Part shown: positions 50,438-58,720 of the stretch, one piece after another
Position numbering within the stretch: the stretch's first letter is position 1
How the letters are laid out: every line of letters starts with the position of its first letter
Assembly: GCA_900113425.1 (NCBI GenBank)
Contig: FOZF01000002.1
Span: forward strand, 699,027 to 763,026
Direction of reading: 5' to 3'
Source of the DNA: Stenotrophomonas maltophilia
GTDB taxonomy: Bacteria > Pseudomonadota > Gammaproteobacteria > Xanthomonadales > Xanthomonadaceae
Length of the DNA: 64,000 nucleotides
Translations under genes and position numbers: made by a program
The notes under the pieces: model-generated
The model's database searches: none
What the model was told of the DNA's origin: nothing
Seen by the model: only the letters and a program-made list of their open reading frames with translations

Positions 50438-52812
50438 AGGTCCACGCGGAAGGAGATGCCGACGGTGCGCGGAGCGCCGATGAAGGCGCTGTCACGGCCG
50501 TCGACACCTGCAAGATACCGCTTGTCGGTGAGATTGCTCACCACGAGGTTCGCCCCCATGCCCTTCAGGCGTGGCGACAGGCCCTGCAGATCGAAGCCGA
50601 TGTTCGCGTTGAACACCGTGGCCGAGGGCAGTCTGCTGGCGTTGGCGGCATCGAGGTAGCGCGTTCCCAGGTAGCGACCTGACAGGCCGAAGTTCCAGTT
50701 CTCGCCCTGCCAGTCAGCCGAGACCACCAGAATCTGCTCGGGCTGGCCGATCACCTTGGCACCATCGACGATGCCCAGCTGGGCGTCACGCGCGGCATCG
50801 CCGCTGCCGAGGTACTTCGAGCGGTTGTAGGTATAGGCCGCGTTGATCCGCCAGCCGTTGTCCCAGCCGTATCCGAGCGCCGCTTCCAGGCCATTGCTCT
50901 CCACGCCCCCGAAGTTCTCGTAGACACCGTCGGTCTCGCCCAGGTAGTCGATGCCGCTGACGAAACCGGCCGGCAGGTAGACGATGCGGTTGTCGAACTT
51001 GATGTTGTACAGGGTGACCGAGGCGGTCAGCGGCCAGCGGCTGATGCGCATGCCGAGTTCGATGTTGTCGGCGGTCTCCGGCTCGACGTTGCGGAAGCGC
51101 TGCGGATCGGTCTCGCCCAGTACGCCGGAAGGGATGGCCGCGAAGTTCTGCGAGAAGCCTGCGAACAGTTCCATGCCCTGCACACCGGGTGCCCAGGTGA
51201 AGCCGGTGGACAGCAGCGGATCGGACTTTGAATCGGACGTGACGTTCTCTGCGGCACCGATCACACGCCGGCGGGACTGGTCCACGAAGAACTGCTTCAC
51301 GCCCAGTCGCGCGCTGAAGGGGCCGAAGCGGGCCACGTCCTCGATGTAGTACATCTGCTCATCGACCTTGTACCGGTCTTCGAACTGGACCCAGTACGGC
51401 TGGTGATCGAAGGCGATGTCCTGGCCGACGTTGAGCAGCCGGTGCCAGTCGCGGCGGGCGGAGCGGTCCAGCTTTTCCACCCACAGGCCACCGCGGACCG
51501 TGTTGTCGATGCTGCCGAAGGTCTGCCGCCACTCGACGTCGGCAGTGACGCCCATGCGGTCGTTGTCGTAGTGGGTGTGGCGGTAGGACTGGGCGCCGAG
51601 CACATTGCCGGCGTAGCAGCCCGGATCATACTCGGCCGTGAAGCCCAGTCGCGGCGTGCAGGTGGCCAGACGCTGGGCGGCGCTGCCATCGGGATTGACG
51701 AAGTAGATCTGGCCGCGGTTGCTGCCGCCGTATACGGTGCTGCCGCCGGTGTACTCCGACTCGGGGCGACCGCTGCCATCGTCGCTGACCTGCGCCAGGT
51801 ACGGCGGCAGCCAGTCGCCGCGACCCTGCATGCGATGACCGTAGGCCGCCATCGAGGCCTTGAAGCCGTTGCCACCGTCGAAGGCCGCGCGCAGGTAACC
51901 GAAGGTGTTCTCGCGCAGGGCACGGGAACCGGAACGGAAGTTCTGATCCAGATAGGGAATGCCGGTCAGGGTGCCGACCAGGTTGTCGCGGTCCGGATTG
52001 GTGGCGAAGCCCTGTGGCGAGACGCTGGTGTACTCCGGTTCGTCGGCATCGTTGTAGGACAGGTAGCCGGTGAGTGTCCAGCGGTCCAGTTCGGTGACGA
52101 ACTTGCCGGCGATATGGTCGTTGCGGGTGCGACCGCTGCCGTCGATCCAATCGTGCACGCGCGCCGAGGATGCACTGACCCAGGCACGGGTGTGGCCGCC
52201 AAGCACGCCGGTGTCATAGCGTACGTAGTACTTGCGCGCTTCGTTGTCACCGGCACCGACGACGAAGCGAAGCCGGCTGTCCTGCAGCGGATCGCCGGTG
52301 AGGAAGTTCAGGGTGCCGCCCAGCGCCTCGTTCGAGCGCGAGGAGATGTCGGCCGTGCCCTGGCTGACCTCCACCGTTTCCAGGTCCAGGGTGTCGATGT
52401 AGCGGTTGGCCAGGGAGCCACCGCCGTAGCCCGAACCGCCATTGGGAAGGCCATCGATGGTGGTGCCGATCTGCTGCGTATCGCGGTTGGTGACGAAGCC
52501 GCGCATGCTGATCTGCGTGCCCCACACCGACGAACCGGTGGCATCGGCCTCGCTGACGACCACGCCGGGCACCTCGTTGAGCGCGTCGTTCACGCTGCTC
52601 ATCACCAGCTGCCGGTTGAGTGTTTCCGTGCGTACCGCGGTCTTGGCGTAACTGGTTGCCTGGCCGATCACCTGGACCTGGTCCAGCGTGCGGGCTTCGC
52701 TGCGACGTGTCGTGTCACCCTCTCCCTGCGGTGCTTCGGCGAGGGCGTCCAGTGCGGGCGCGATCAGCAGGGCAAGCAGCGAGATACGGGGAATACGCGC
52801 ATGCGTTGGCAT
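50434..52812 (-). CDS. TonB-dependent outer-membrane receptor
   Basis: A 792-residue receptor with a signal peptide (about 25 residues, IPRISLLALLIAPALDALAEA). The plug domain (about 55-165) shows VMSSVNDALNEVPGVVVSEADA, ISMRGFVTNRDTQQIGTTIDG and LETVEVSQG; a 22-strand beta barrel follows, ending NLTDKRYLAGVDGRDSAFIGAPRTVGISFRVDL with the terminal aromatic/hydrophobic pattern. The substrate is unknown. Coupling to plcN suggests uptake of a phosphorus- or choline-containing compound freed by the phospholipase. Start chosen at 52812, before the signal peptide. Confidence 0.9.
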   Translation of the reverse strand: MPTHARIPRISLLALLIAPALDALAEAPQGEGDTTRRSEARTLDQVQVIGQATSYAKTAVRTETLNRQLVMSSVNDALNEVPGVVVSEADATGSSVWGTQISMRGFVTNRDTQQIGTTIDGLPNGGSGYGGGSLANRYIDTLDLETVEVSQGTADISSRSNEALGGTLNFLTGDPLQDSRLRFVVGAGDNEARKYYVRYDTGVLGGHTRAWVSASSARVHDWIDGSGRTRNDHIAGKFVTELDRWTLTGYLSYNDADEPEYTSVSPQGFATNPDRDNLVGTLTGIPYLDQNFRSGSRALRENTFGYLRAAFDGGNGFKASMAAYGHRMQGRGDWLPPYLAQVSDDGSGRPESEYTGGSTVYGGSNRGQIYFVNPDGSAAQRLATCTPRLGFTAEYDPGCYAGNVLGAQSYRHTHYDNDRMGVTADVEWRQTFGSIDNTVRGGLWVEKLDRSARRDWHRLLNVGQDIAFDHQPYWVQFEDRYKVDEQMYYIEDVARFGPFSARLGVKQFFVDQSRRRVIGAAENVTSDSKSDPLLSTGFTWAPGVQGMELFAGFSQNFAAIPSGVLGETDPQRFRNVEPETADNIELGMRISRWPLTASVTLYNIKFDNRIVYLPAGFVSGIDYLGETDGVYENFGGVESNGLEAALGYGWDNGWRINAAYTYNRSKYLGSGDAARDAQLGIVDGAKVIGQPEQILVVSADWQGENWNFGLSGRYLGTRYLDAANASRLPSATVFNANIGFDLQGLSPRLKGMGANLVVSNLTDKRYLAGVDGRDSAFIGAPRTVGISFRVDL

Positions 52813-52949
52813 CGAAACCAGACCTTCACGAGTGGGGAAGCTCCGGAGTGTCGGCAGCGGCAGTGACGTGACGGTGACGTGCAGATGCAGCCTTCGTTGC
52901 ACCCGCGCCGCGGGAGGCGCTCTGCACCAAGCTGAATCGATGCTGCGCT

Positions 52950-52965
52950 GTCATCAAGTCGTCAT
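52950..52965 (+). promoter_or_regulatory. Pho-box-like direct repeat between the TonB/plcN operon and a hydrolase gene
   Basis: GTCATCAAGTCGTCAT, preceded by CT, gives CTGTCAT-N4-TCGTCAT, matching 14 of 18 positions of the E. coli PhoB-box consensus. It is 14 of 16 identical to the site at 13773-13788. As a directed site it points to the hydrolase at 53037; an effect on the divergent TonB/plcN operon is possible. Confidence 0.6.
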
Positions 52966-53036
52966 CGATCCGCGATAGATGGCAAGCGCGGCGCCCGCTA
53001 GGCTGCCACGCTGTCGCATCTCTTCCCTGATCGCCC

Positions 53037-54182
53037 ATGAAGCGCCCGCTGCTGCTGTTGCTGGCGTGCGCCGGCCTGTGGCTGGCTGCATGCTCTTCCT
53101 CGATGAATGCCGCATCCACCTCGCTCGCCGACCGCCTGGTCGCGCCGGGCGGCGTGTCGACGCTGCTTGACCAGCCGCGCATTGCTGCGGCCATTGCCGG
53201 GATTCCCAATCGCCATGGCTTCGCGCCGGGCCGTGATGGCGTGCCGATCTTCTGGCGCGTGTTCGATCCGGGCGACTACGGCGCCCGCTATCGCTATCTG
53301 CCGCAGCGCCATGAGAACGGCCTGCCGCTGGACACCGGACTCAGCCTGTCGGTGCCGCAGCCGTTCCGGGCACAGGCGCCGCGGGGCACCGTGGTGCTCC
53401 TGCACGGCTGGATGATGAATGGCGATTCGATGCTGCCGTGGTCATTGCAGATGGCCGGATCGGGCTATCGCGTGGTCACGCTCGACCTGCGCAACCACGG
53501 CCAGTCCGGGGCTGGACCCTCCGGCTATGGCACCTACGAATCGGACGATGTGGTCGATGTGATCGCTGAGCTGCGCGCGCGCGGCGAAGTCACCGGGCCC
53601 CTGTATCTGTTCGGCGTGTCCTATGGCGCGGCGACGGCTGTGTTCACCGCTGAAAAGCTCGGTGATCAGGTTGCCGGCGTCGTCGCGATGGAATCGTTCG
53701 CCAACGCCGGTGTAGCCATCCGCACGATGATTCCGCACCTGATGGCGCTGCAGCCGGAAGGGTGGAAGGCGCAGGCCGTGGCCTCGTATGCGCGGTGGCG
53801 TTATGGCGGACAGGACATCGACCAGGTGATTGCTGCGGCCAGCCGCCGCATCGATGTCGATCTTGACCATGTGGATGTGGCCCGCGCGCTGGCCGACACG
53901 CGGGCCTGCGTGCTGCTGCTGCACGGGCAGGGCGACCAGCACATTCCTGTGAGCCAGGGGCGCGAACTCGCGCAGGCCAACCCGCGGGCACACTACATCG
54001 AGATGCGCGGCGAGGACCATATCACCCTGCCGCTGCGGCTGGATCTGTTGGCCGGTGTGGTCGACGACTGGATGGCGCGCGACGAACGGCATCCCCCGTC
54101 CACCTGCCCGGCGCCGCAGCTGCCCGCACAGGCCGAGTGGCTGGTGCACGATGTGCCGGCAGCGGAGCCGGCACGCGGTTGA
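53037..54182 (+). CDS. Alpha/beta-hydrolase lipoprotein
   Basis: A 381-residue protein with a lipoprotein signal (LLLLACAGLWLAAC, lipobox LAAC). The alpha/beta-hydrolase core begins at about residue 110: GTVVLLHGWMMNGDSML (oxyanion), VVTLDLRNHGQSG, the nucleophile elbow GVSYGAAT, LLLHGQGDQHIP with the acid, and GEDHITLP with the histidine. The substrate is unknown. It lies behind the Pho-box-like site and opposite the phospholipase operon, so an ester or lipid breakdown product is a reasonable guess. It ends 7 nt before the convergent MFS gene. Confidence 0.85.
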   Translation: MKRPLLLLLACAGLWLAACSSSMNAASTSLADRLVAPGGVSTLLDQPRIAAAIAGIPNRHGFAPGRDGVPIFWRVFDPGDYGARYRYLPQRHENGLPLDTGLSLSVPQPFRAQAPRGTVVLLHGWMMNGDSMLPWSLQMAGSGYRVVTLDLRNHGQSGAGPSGYGTYESDDVVDVIAELRARGEVTGPLYLFGVSYGAATAVFTAEKLGDQVAGVVAMESFANAGVAIRTMIPHLMALQPEGWKAQAVASYARWRYGGQDIDQVIAAASRRIDVDLDHVDVARALADTRACVLLLHGQGDQHIPVSQGRELAQANPRAHYIEMRGEDHITLPLRLDLLAGVVDDWMARDERHPPSTCPAPQLPAQAEWLVHDVPAAEPARG

Positions 54183-54189
54183 TGCATCG

Positions 54190-55329
54190 TCAGGACAGCC
54201 GGCGCGCCAGTGCGGGCGCCGACAGCGCGACACCGATCAGCATTGCCGCCACGCAGAGGAACGCGAAGCCCAGGCTGCTGGCATGGGCCAGTGCACCGAT
54301 CGCGGCCGGGCCGGCGAGAATGCCGGCATAGCCGAGTGTGGTGACGGCCGTGATGGCGATGTTCTCGGGCATCGCGCGCTGCTGTCCAGCCATCGAGAAC
54401 AGCGCCGGTACGATGTTGGCGCAGCCCAGGCCGACCAGCGCATGGCCCGCAAGGGCAACCGGCAACGATGGCACCAGGGTGGCCACGGCAAAGCCGGCCG
54501 CAGCGGTGATGCCGCCGATGACAAGGGTACGGGTGCGGCCGAGACGCTCGACGATGCCATCGCCGAACAGGCGCATGGCTGTCATCGCCAGAGTGAACAC
54601 CGCGAAGCCCGCGCCGGCCTGATCGCGAGGCACCTGCCGCACCTCGGCCAGGAACACGGCGCTCCAGTCCAGCATCGAGCCTTCGGCGAGAAACACCACG
54701 AATGCCAGCACGCCGATGAACAGCACCACGCCATGCGGCAGTGCCAGCAAGGGGCCTTCGTGCAGGATCCGTTGCGGACGCCAGTGCGGTGCCGACAGCA
54801 CGGCTACCAGCAGCAGTGCCGCCACCGCGAGCAGCGCGGCCAACCACAGCGGCGTGCCCAGGATCAGCAGACCGGTCATGCAACCGGCGCCGACAAAGCC
54901 ACCGATGCTGTAGAAGGCGTGGAAGCCGGACATCATCACCCGGCCGGCATCGCGTTCGACGGCCACTGCCTGCATGTTCATCGTGCAGTCCATCGCACCC
55001 ACGCCCGCGCCGAACACGAACAGGGCGGCACCGAGCACGAAGGGCGAAGACGGCACCGCCAGCAGTGGCAGTGCCAGCAGCACGAGTGCACAGGTGACCA
55101 CCAGCAGCCGACGGCAGCCGAAGCGACCGGTCAGCGCACCGGCCAGCGGCATGGCCAGCAGCGAGCCCAGCCCGAGGCACAGCAGCACGGCGCCCAGACC
55201 GGCGTCGGACAGTCCTGCCTGGGCCTTGGCGAAGGGCACCATCGGTGCCCACGCGGCGGTGGCGAAACCGGGAATGAAGAAGGCGGCGCGGGTGGCGTGC
55301 TGCTGGGCACGCGGGGAAGAAGGCGTCAT
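54190..55329 (-). CDS. MFS transporter, YbjJ-like
   Basis: A 379-residue membrane protein with about 12 hydrophobic segments. The loop GALTGRFGCRRLLVV is the MFS motif between helices 2 and 3, and GFHAFYSIGGFVGAG is typical of the YbjJ/fucose-permease-like branch. FGDGIVERLGRTRTLVIGG is the matching loop in the second half. Substrate unknown. The ATG at 55329 gives a normal start; 55359 is an alternative. Confidence 0.85.
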   Translation of the reverse strand: MTPSSPRAQQHATRAAFFIPGFATAAWAPMVPFAKAQAGLSDAGLGAVLLCLGLGSLLAMPLAGALTGRFGCRRLLVVTCALVLLALPLLAVPSSPFVLGAALFVFGAGVGAMDCTMNMQAVAVERDAGRVMMSGFHAFYSIGGFVGAGCMTGLLILGTPLWLAALLAVAALLLVAVLSAPHWRPQRILHEGPLLALPHGVVLFIGVLAFVVFLAEGSMLDWSAVFLAEVRQVPRDQAGAGFAVFTLAMTAMRLFGDGIVERLGRTRTLVIGGITAAAGFAVATLVPSLPVALAGHALVGLGCANIVPALFSMAGQQRAMPENIAITAVTTLGYAGILAGPAAIGALAHASSLGFAFLCVAAMLIGVALSAPALARRLS

Positions 55330-55515
55330 GCGCGGTAGGAAGCTCCAGTGAACCGTCATGGAAGCGATTTCATGGCCGTTCGGCAAGTGCCACCGGAGGG
55401 GGCGCGACATGCATACGATTGCAGCGCGCCAAGGGCGTCACCGCTGTTTAACGCTGCGCGGCGACAGTGGGCTCACGGTCGGCATTCCGCCTGGCCGCTG
55501 CCGGAGATCCATCCC

Positions 55516-56211
55516 ATGAGCACTGCGCCGACCATCCTCCTCGTCCATGGTTTCTGGGGCGGGGCCGCACACTGGGCCAAGGTCATCCTGGAACTGCATC
55601 GCAACGGCCATGACCGCGTGCAGGCGGTCGAACTACCCCTTACCTCGCTGGCCGATGATGCCGGCCGCACGCAGAAGATGATCCGCCAGATCGATGGCCC
55701 CGTGCTGCTGGTCGGCCACTCCTACGGTGGTGCGGTGATCACCCAGGCGGGCAGGGAGGCCAACGTCAAGGGCCTGGTCTACATCGCCGCATTCGCACCC
55801 GATGAGGGCGAGAGTGCGGGTGGCATTACCCAGCAGCACCTGCCCGAGGCGGCAGCGAACCTTGCCTCGGACAGCGACGGTTATCTGTGGCTGCGCGCGG
55901 ACAGATTCCACGAGAGCTTCTGCCAGGACCTCACCGCCGACGAGGGCCGGGTGATGGCGGTGACCCAGAAGGCGCCGCTGGCGAGCACGTTTGGTGACGC
56001 GATCACCGATCCGGCGTGGAAGCACAGGCCGAGCTGGTACCAGCTGTCGCGCCAGGACCGGATGATTGCGCCCCAGAACCAGGCGATGATGGCCGATCGG
56101 ATCCAGCCCCGGCGTCTTCTGCAACTGGATGCGAGCCATGCTTCGCTGGCGTCGAAACCGGCCGAGGTGACTGCGTTGATTCTGGAGGCCTGCGCCGCCG
56201 TCGGCGGTTGA
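55516..56211 (+). CDS. Alpha/beta hydrolase (esterase-like)
   Basis: A 231-residue cytoplasmic hydrolase. It starts TILLVHGFWGGAAHWAKV (oxyanion motif HGFWGG), has the nucleophile elbow LLVGHSYGGAVITQAG, YIAAFAPDEGES, a helical cap, and the expected acid near SRQDRMIAPQNQ with histidine in LDASHASLASKPAEV. This layout is that of small plant-type MES/HNL-like esterases common in bacteria. The natural substrate is unknown. No signal peptide in the chosen start; upstream reading frame has no supportable start. Confidence 0.87.
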   Translation: MSTAPTILLVHGFWGGAAHWAKVILELHRNGHDRVQAVELPLTSLADDAGRTQKMIRQIDGPVLLVGHSYGGAVITQAGREANVKGLVYIAAFAPDEGESAGGITQQHLPEAAANLASDSDGYLWLRADRFHESFCQDLTADEGRVMAVTQKAPLASTFGDAITDPAWKHRPSWYQLSRQDRMIAPQNQAMMADRIQPRRLLQLDASHASLASKPAEVTALILEACAAVGG

Positions 56212-56256
56212 GGCCAGAGGTCGCCCGCGGTACCGGTGGGCACCGCGGGCGTGCCT

Positions 56257-56958
56257 TCACAGCGGCAGGTCGAACACCAGCACTTCGGCATCGTTGCCGT
56301 TCTCCAGCGTCAGCTGCGCTTCGTCGCTGATCTGCAGCGCATCACCGGCTTCCAGGGTGATGCCGTTGACCTGCAGCTGGCCACGGGCGACCTGCACATA
56401 GGCACCGCGTCCGCTGCCCAGCGCGTGGTGCAGCTTGTGGCTGCCGTCGAGCAGGGTGGCGAAGATGCGGGCATCCTGGTGGATGCGCAGCGAACCATCG
56501 GCACCGTCGGGCGAGGCGATCAGGCGCAGCTGGTTGCGCTTGCTGTCCGGCGTGAAGTGGGTTTCCTCATACGACGGGGTGATGTTCTCCGTGTCCGGGA
56601 AGATCCAGATCTGCAGGAAATGCACGGGTTCGGTGGCCGAGTGGTTGAACTCGCTGTGGCTGACGCCGCTGCCGGCGCTCATGCGCTGCACATCGCCGTA
56701 GCGCAGCACCGAACCGGTGCCCATCGAATCCTTGTGTTCCAGCGCGCCGCCCAGCACGTAGGAGACGATCTCCATGTTGCTGTGGCTGTGGGTGCCGAAG
56801 CCCTGGCCGCCGATCACCTTGTCCTCGTTGATCACCCGCAGCGGACCGAAGCTGACGTAGCGGGGATCGTAGTAGTTGGCGAACGAGAAGGTGTGGCGCG
56901 AGGACAGCCAGCCATGCTCGGCCAGGCCACGGGTAGCACTCTTGCGGATCTGCAGCAT
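56257..56958 (-). CDS. Pirin family protein
   Basis: A 233-residue bicupin. The metal site is in FGTHSHSNMEIVSYVLGG (His-His-His) with the glutamate in SGVSHSEFNHS. The N-terminal RGLAEHGWLSSRHTFSFANYYDPRYVSFGPLRVINEDKV is characteristic. Some relatives (YhhW) show quercetin dioxygenase activity; the physiological role is unknown. The ATG at 56958 has a strong AAGGAG ribosome site. It is divergent from a LysR regulator, a common pairing. Confidence 0.93.
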   Translation of the reverse strand: MLQIRKSATRGLAEHGWLSSRHTFSFANYYDPRYVSFGPLRVINEDKVIGGQGFGTHSHSNMEIVSYVLGGALEHKDSMGTGSVLRYGDVQRMSAGSGVSHSEFNHSATEPVHFLQIWIFPDTENITPSYEETHFTPDSKRNQLRLIASPDGADGSLRIHQDARIFATLLDGSHKLHHALGSGRGAYVQVARGQLQVNGITLEAGDALQISDEAQLTLENGNDAEVLVFDLPL

Positions 56959-57083
56959 GGGATATCTCCTTGTTCGATGTTTTCGATGGGGCGGGGAAGG
57001 CATTGTTTGCCGTGTTTCCCCGTTGGAGAGAAGTATCCGCTTGCGCCGGTCCTTTGAAAAACGGATAGTTTTGAAAGCCATCA

Positions 57084-57096
57084 TCGAAAAATTCGA
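57084..57096. promoter_or_regulatory. Palindrome touching the LysR start codon
   Basis: TCGAA-AAA-TTCGA is a perfect 13-bp palindrome whose last base is directly before the regulator's ATG. It occupies the place of the ribosome-binding site. It may be an autoregulatory operator. Confidence 0.45.
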
Positions 57097-58017
57097 ATGC
57101 TCAAGCTCAGCCTCGAAGCCCTGCAGATCCTGGACGCCATCGATCGCCGTGGTTCCTTCGCGGGCGCCGGCAAGGCCCTGCACAAGGTGCCGTCCACCAT
57201 TTCCTACACCGTGGCCAAGCTGGAAGAGGATCTTGGGGTGCAGCTGTTCGACCGGGTGGGTCCGCGTGCGGAGCCCACCGAGGCCGGTCGCGCGCTGCTG
57301 GATGAGGGGCGGCACCTGCTCCGTGCGGCGCGCGAACTGGAACTGCGGGTGCGCCGGGTGGCGTCCGGCTGGGAAACCGAACTGACCCTGGCAGTGGATT
57401 CGGTGTTTCCCACCTGGCTGCTGGGCCCGGACATCGCCGCATTTCGCGGCGCGGAGGCGCCGACCCGCCTGCGCTTGATCGGCGAGGCGCTGTCCGGCAC
57501 CTGGGAGGCGCTGCTGGACCGGCGTGCGGACCTGCTGGTGGGCGCGCCGGGCGAGGGGCCGAGCGGCGGTGGCTACGTGGTCGAGCCACTGGGTACGGTC
57601 GAGTTCGTGTTCGCGGTTGCGCCGGGTCATCCCTTGGCGGCAGTGCCGGGCGTGCTGGGACGTGAGCAGCTGGTCGAGCACTGTGCGATCGCGGTGTCCG
57701 ATTCGGCGCGGCGACTGCTGCCCCGTACGGTTGGCCTGCTGATGGGGCAGGAGATGCTGACAGTGCCCGACATGGCCAGCAAGCTGAAACTGCAATGCGA
57801 GGGCGTGGGCTTCGGTTTTCTGCCCGAGCCGTGCGCGCGCGCGGCGGTGGCGCGAGGCGAACTGGTCATCCGTGAGGTCGAGGAACACAAACCGGAGGAG
57901 ACCTTCTGGTTGGCCTGGCGCACCGGTGAGGATGGCGCGGCACTGCGCTGGTGGCGCGAGCGCCTGCGCAGGCCGGAGCTGCTGTCGCAGTGGTGGCAGG
58001 CAATGGCCGGTGGGTAG
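57097..58017 (+). CDS. LysR family transcriptional regulator
   Basis: A 306-residue LTTR. The helix-turn-helix is at about residues 3-62 (LEALQILDAIDRRGSFAGAGKALHKVPSTISYTVAKLEEDLGVQLFDR), and the effector domain at about 90-295 (ELTLAVDSVFPTWLLGP; ADLLVGAPGEGP). It likely controls the divergent pirin gene; the effector is unknown. It has no evident Shine-Dalgarno sequence; a palindrome directly precedes the ATG. Confidence 0.92.
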   Translation: MLKLSLEALQILDAIDRRGSFAGAGKALHKVPSTISYTVAKLEEDLGVQLFDRVGPRAEPTEAGRALLDEGRHLLRAARELELRVRRVASGWETELTLAVDSVFPTWLLGPDIAAFRGAEAPTRLRLIGEALSGTWEALLDRRADLLVGAPGEGPSGGGYVVEPLGTVEFVFAVAPGHPLAAVPGVLGREQLVEHCAIAVSDSARRLLPRTVGLLMGQEMLTVPDMASKLKLQCEGVGFGFLPEPCARAAVARGELVIREVEEHKPEETFWLAWRTGEDGAALRWWRERLRRPELLSQWWQAMAGG

Positions 58018-58021
58018 GTGT

Positions 58022-58196
58022 GCGGCAGGGCTGCGCCCTGCACCCGCTACGAGCGGGAACACGGCAACAGCAGCAGCTGAAGCGGGTTTGCCGGGGCAAG
58101 ACGGGGTGGGCCCGGTTGCGGGAGACGCGGTGAACCCGTCCCTGGGGGCTTGGCCGGCATCCATGCCGCGGACACTCCCGCAACCGGACCCACCCC
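58022..58196 (-). repeat. Long hairpin repeat, copy B
   Basis: Read on the minus strand: a 22-nt stem arm (58175-58196), a GGCATGGATGCC head hairpin, CAAGCC...CAGGGACG, the matching 22-nt arm (58103-58124, one mismatch), a CTGCTGCTGTTGCCG stretch, and a terminal GCAGGGC-GCA-GCCCTGC hairpin. It is the inverted partner of the copy at 58366-58535. Confidence 0.8.
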
Positions 58197-58241
58197 GCCT
58201 TCGACAGTTTTCCGCGATCTGTCGGAACGGCGTACTGCTCT

Positions 58242-58339
58242 GGTAGGTGTCGACCTTGGTCGACACGGTAGATCCACGCCATGCATGGATGAATTCACTC
58301 GATATCTGACAGATGTGTCGACCAAGGTCGACACCTACC
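58242..58339. repeat. Inverted pair of SMAG-type GTAG repeats
   Basis: GGTAGGTGTCGACC with its hairpin partner GGTCGACAC (58242-58266) and the inverted unit ending GGTCGACACCTACC (58315-58339) lie about 48 bp apart. Each unit folds alone and the two also pair with each other, forming a 98-bp palindrome. Confidence 0.85.
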
Positions 58340-58365
58340 AACAGCCGCGTGAACCTGTCGAAGGT

Positions 58366-58535
58366 GGGGCGGTGTCGGAGTGCGGGGTGTCAGCCGCATG
58401 GATGCGGCTGCCAAGCCTACAGGGACGTACTTGCGGCGTCCCCGCACTCCGACACCGCCCCGCCATCCCACCGAATGCGCGCTGTTGCTGTTGCTCCGGC
58501 TTTGGCTTCGGCGGGTGCAGGGCGTAGCCCTGCCG
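58366..58535 (+). repeat. Long hairpin repeat, copy C
   Basis: A perfect 22-bp inverted repeat (58366-58387 with 58440-58461) encloses a CAGCCGCATGGATGCGGCTG head hairpin and CAAGCCTACAGGGACG. A CTGTTGCTGTTGCTCCGGC stretch follows, then a GGGTGCAGGG and terminal GCAGGGC-GTA-GCCCTGC hairpin. The unit ends 13 bp before the terminator of the tRNA-Arg genes. Confidence 0.8.
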
Positions 58536-58547
58536 AAGAACACACAT

Positions 58548-58577
58548 AAAAAAACAGCAGGCCGAGGCCTGCTGTTT
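58548..58577 (-). terminator. Intrinsic terminator of the tRNA-Arg genes
   Basis: On the minus strand a stem AAACAGCAGGCC/GGCCTGCTGTTT with a CTCG-type loop runs into a T-run (the A-run at 58548-58554 on the plus strand). It lies 9 nt past the 3' end of the first tRNA-Arg. Confidence 0.92.
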
Positions 58578-58585
58578 CGGTGTAA

Positions 58586-58662
58586 TGGTGCGCCCGGAGA
58601 GATTCGAACTCCCGACCGCCTGGTTCGTAGCCAGGTACTCTATCCAACTGAGCTACGGGCGC
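58586..58662 (-). tRNA. tRNA-Arg (anticodon ACG), copy 1
   Basis: A 77-nt tRNA, GCGCCCGTAGCTCAGTTGG... with anticodon loop CTACGAA (anticodon ACG) and encoded CCA. The acceptor stem pairs GCGCCCG with CGGGCGC. Its sequence is identical to copy 2 at 58721-58797, 58 bp upstream on the same strand. The A at position 34 would be edited to inosine by TadA to read CGU, CGC and CGA. Confidence 0.97.
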
Positions 58663-58720
58663 GCGGTACACAATCAAATTTTACTTCATTTCCAGCGGCG
58701 GATGCCGGAAACCTGTCGAG

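Larger units (their letters stand above)
58018..58547. other. Gene-free region of nested palindromic repeats
   Basis: About 530 bp between the LysR gene and the tRNA-Arg terminator hold no gene I can support. They are almost filled by two inverted copies of a long hairpin repeat flanking a pair of SMAG-type palindromes, each listed separately. Open frames crossing the region are products of the GC-rich palindromes. Confidence 0.8.

Noticed and set aside
56257..58341. A 694-codon frame that includes the pirin gene
   Set aside because: Only the last 233 codons are pirin. The upstream part runs through the divergent LysR gene and the repeats, and the strong AAGGAG ribosome site fixes the start at 56958.
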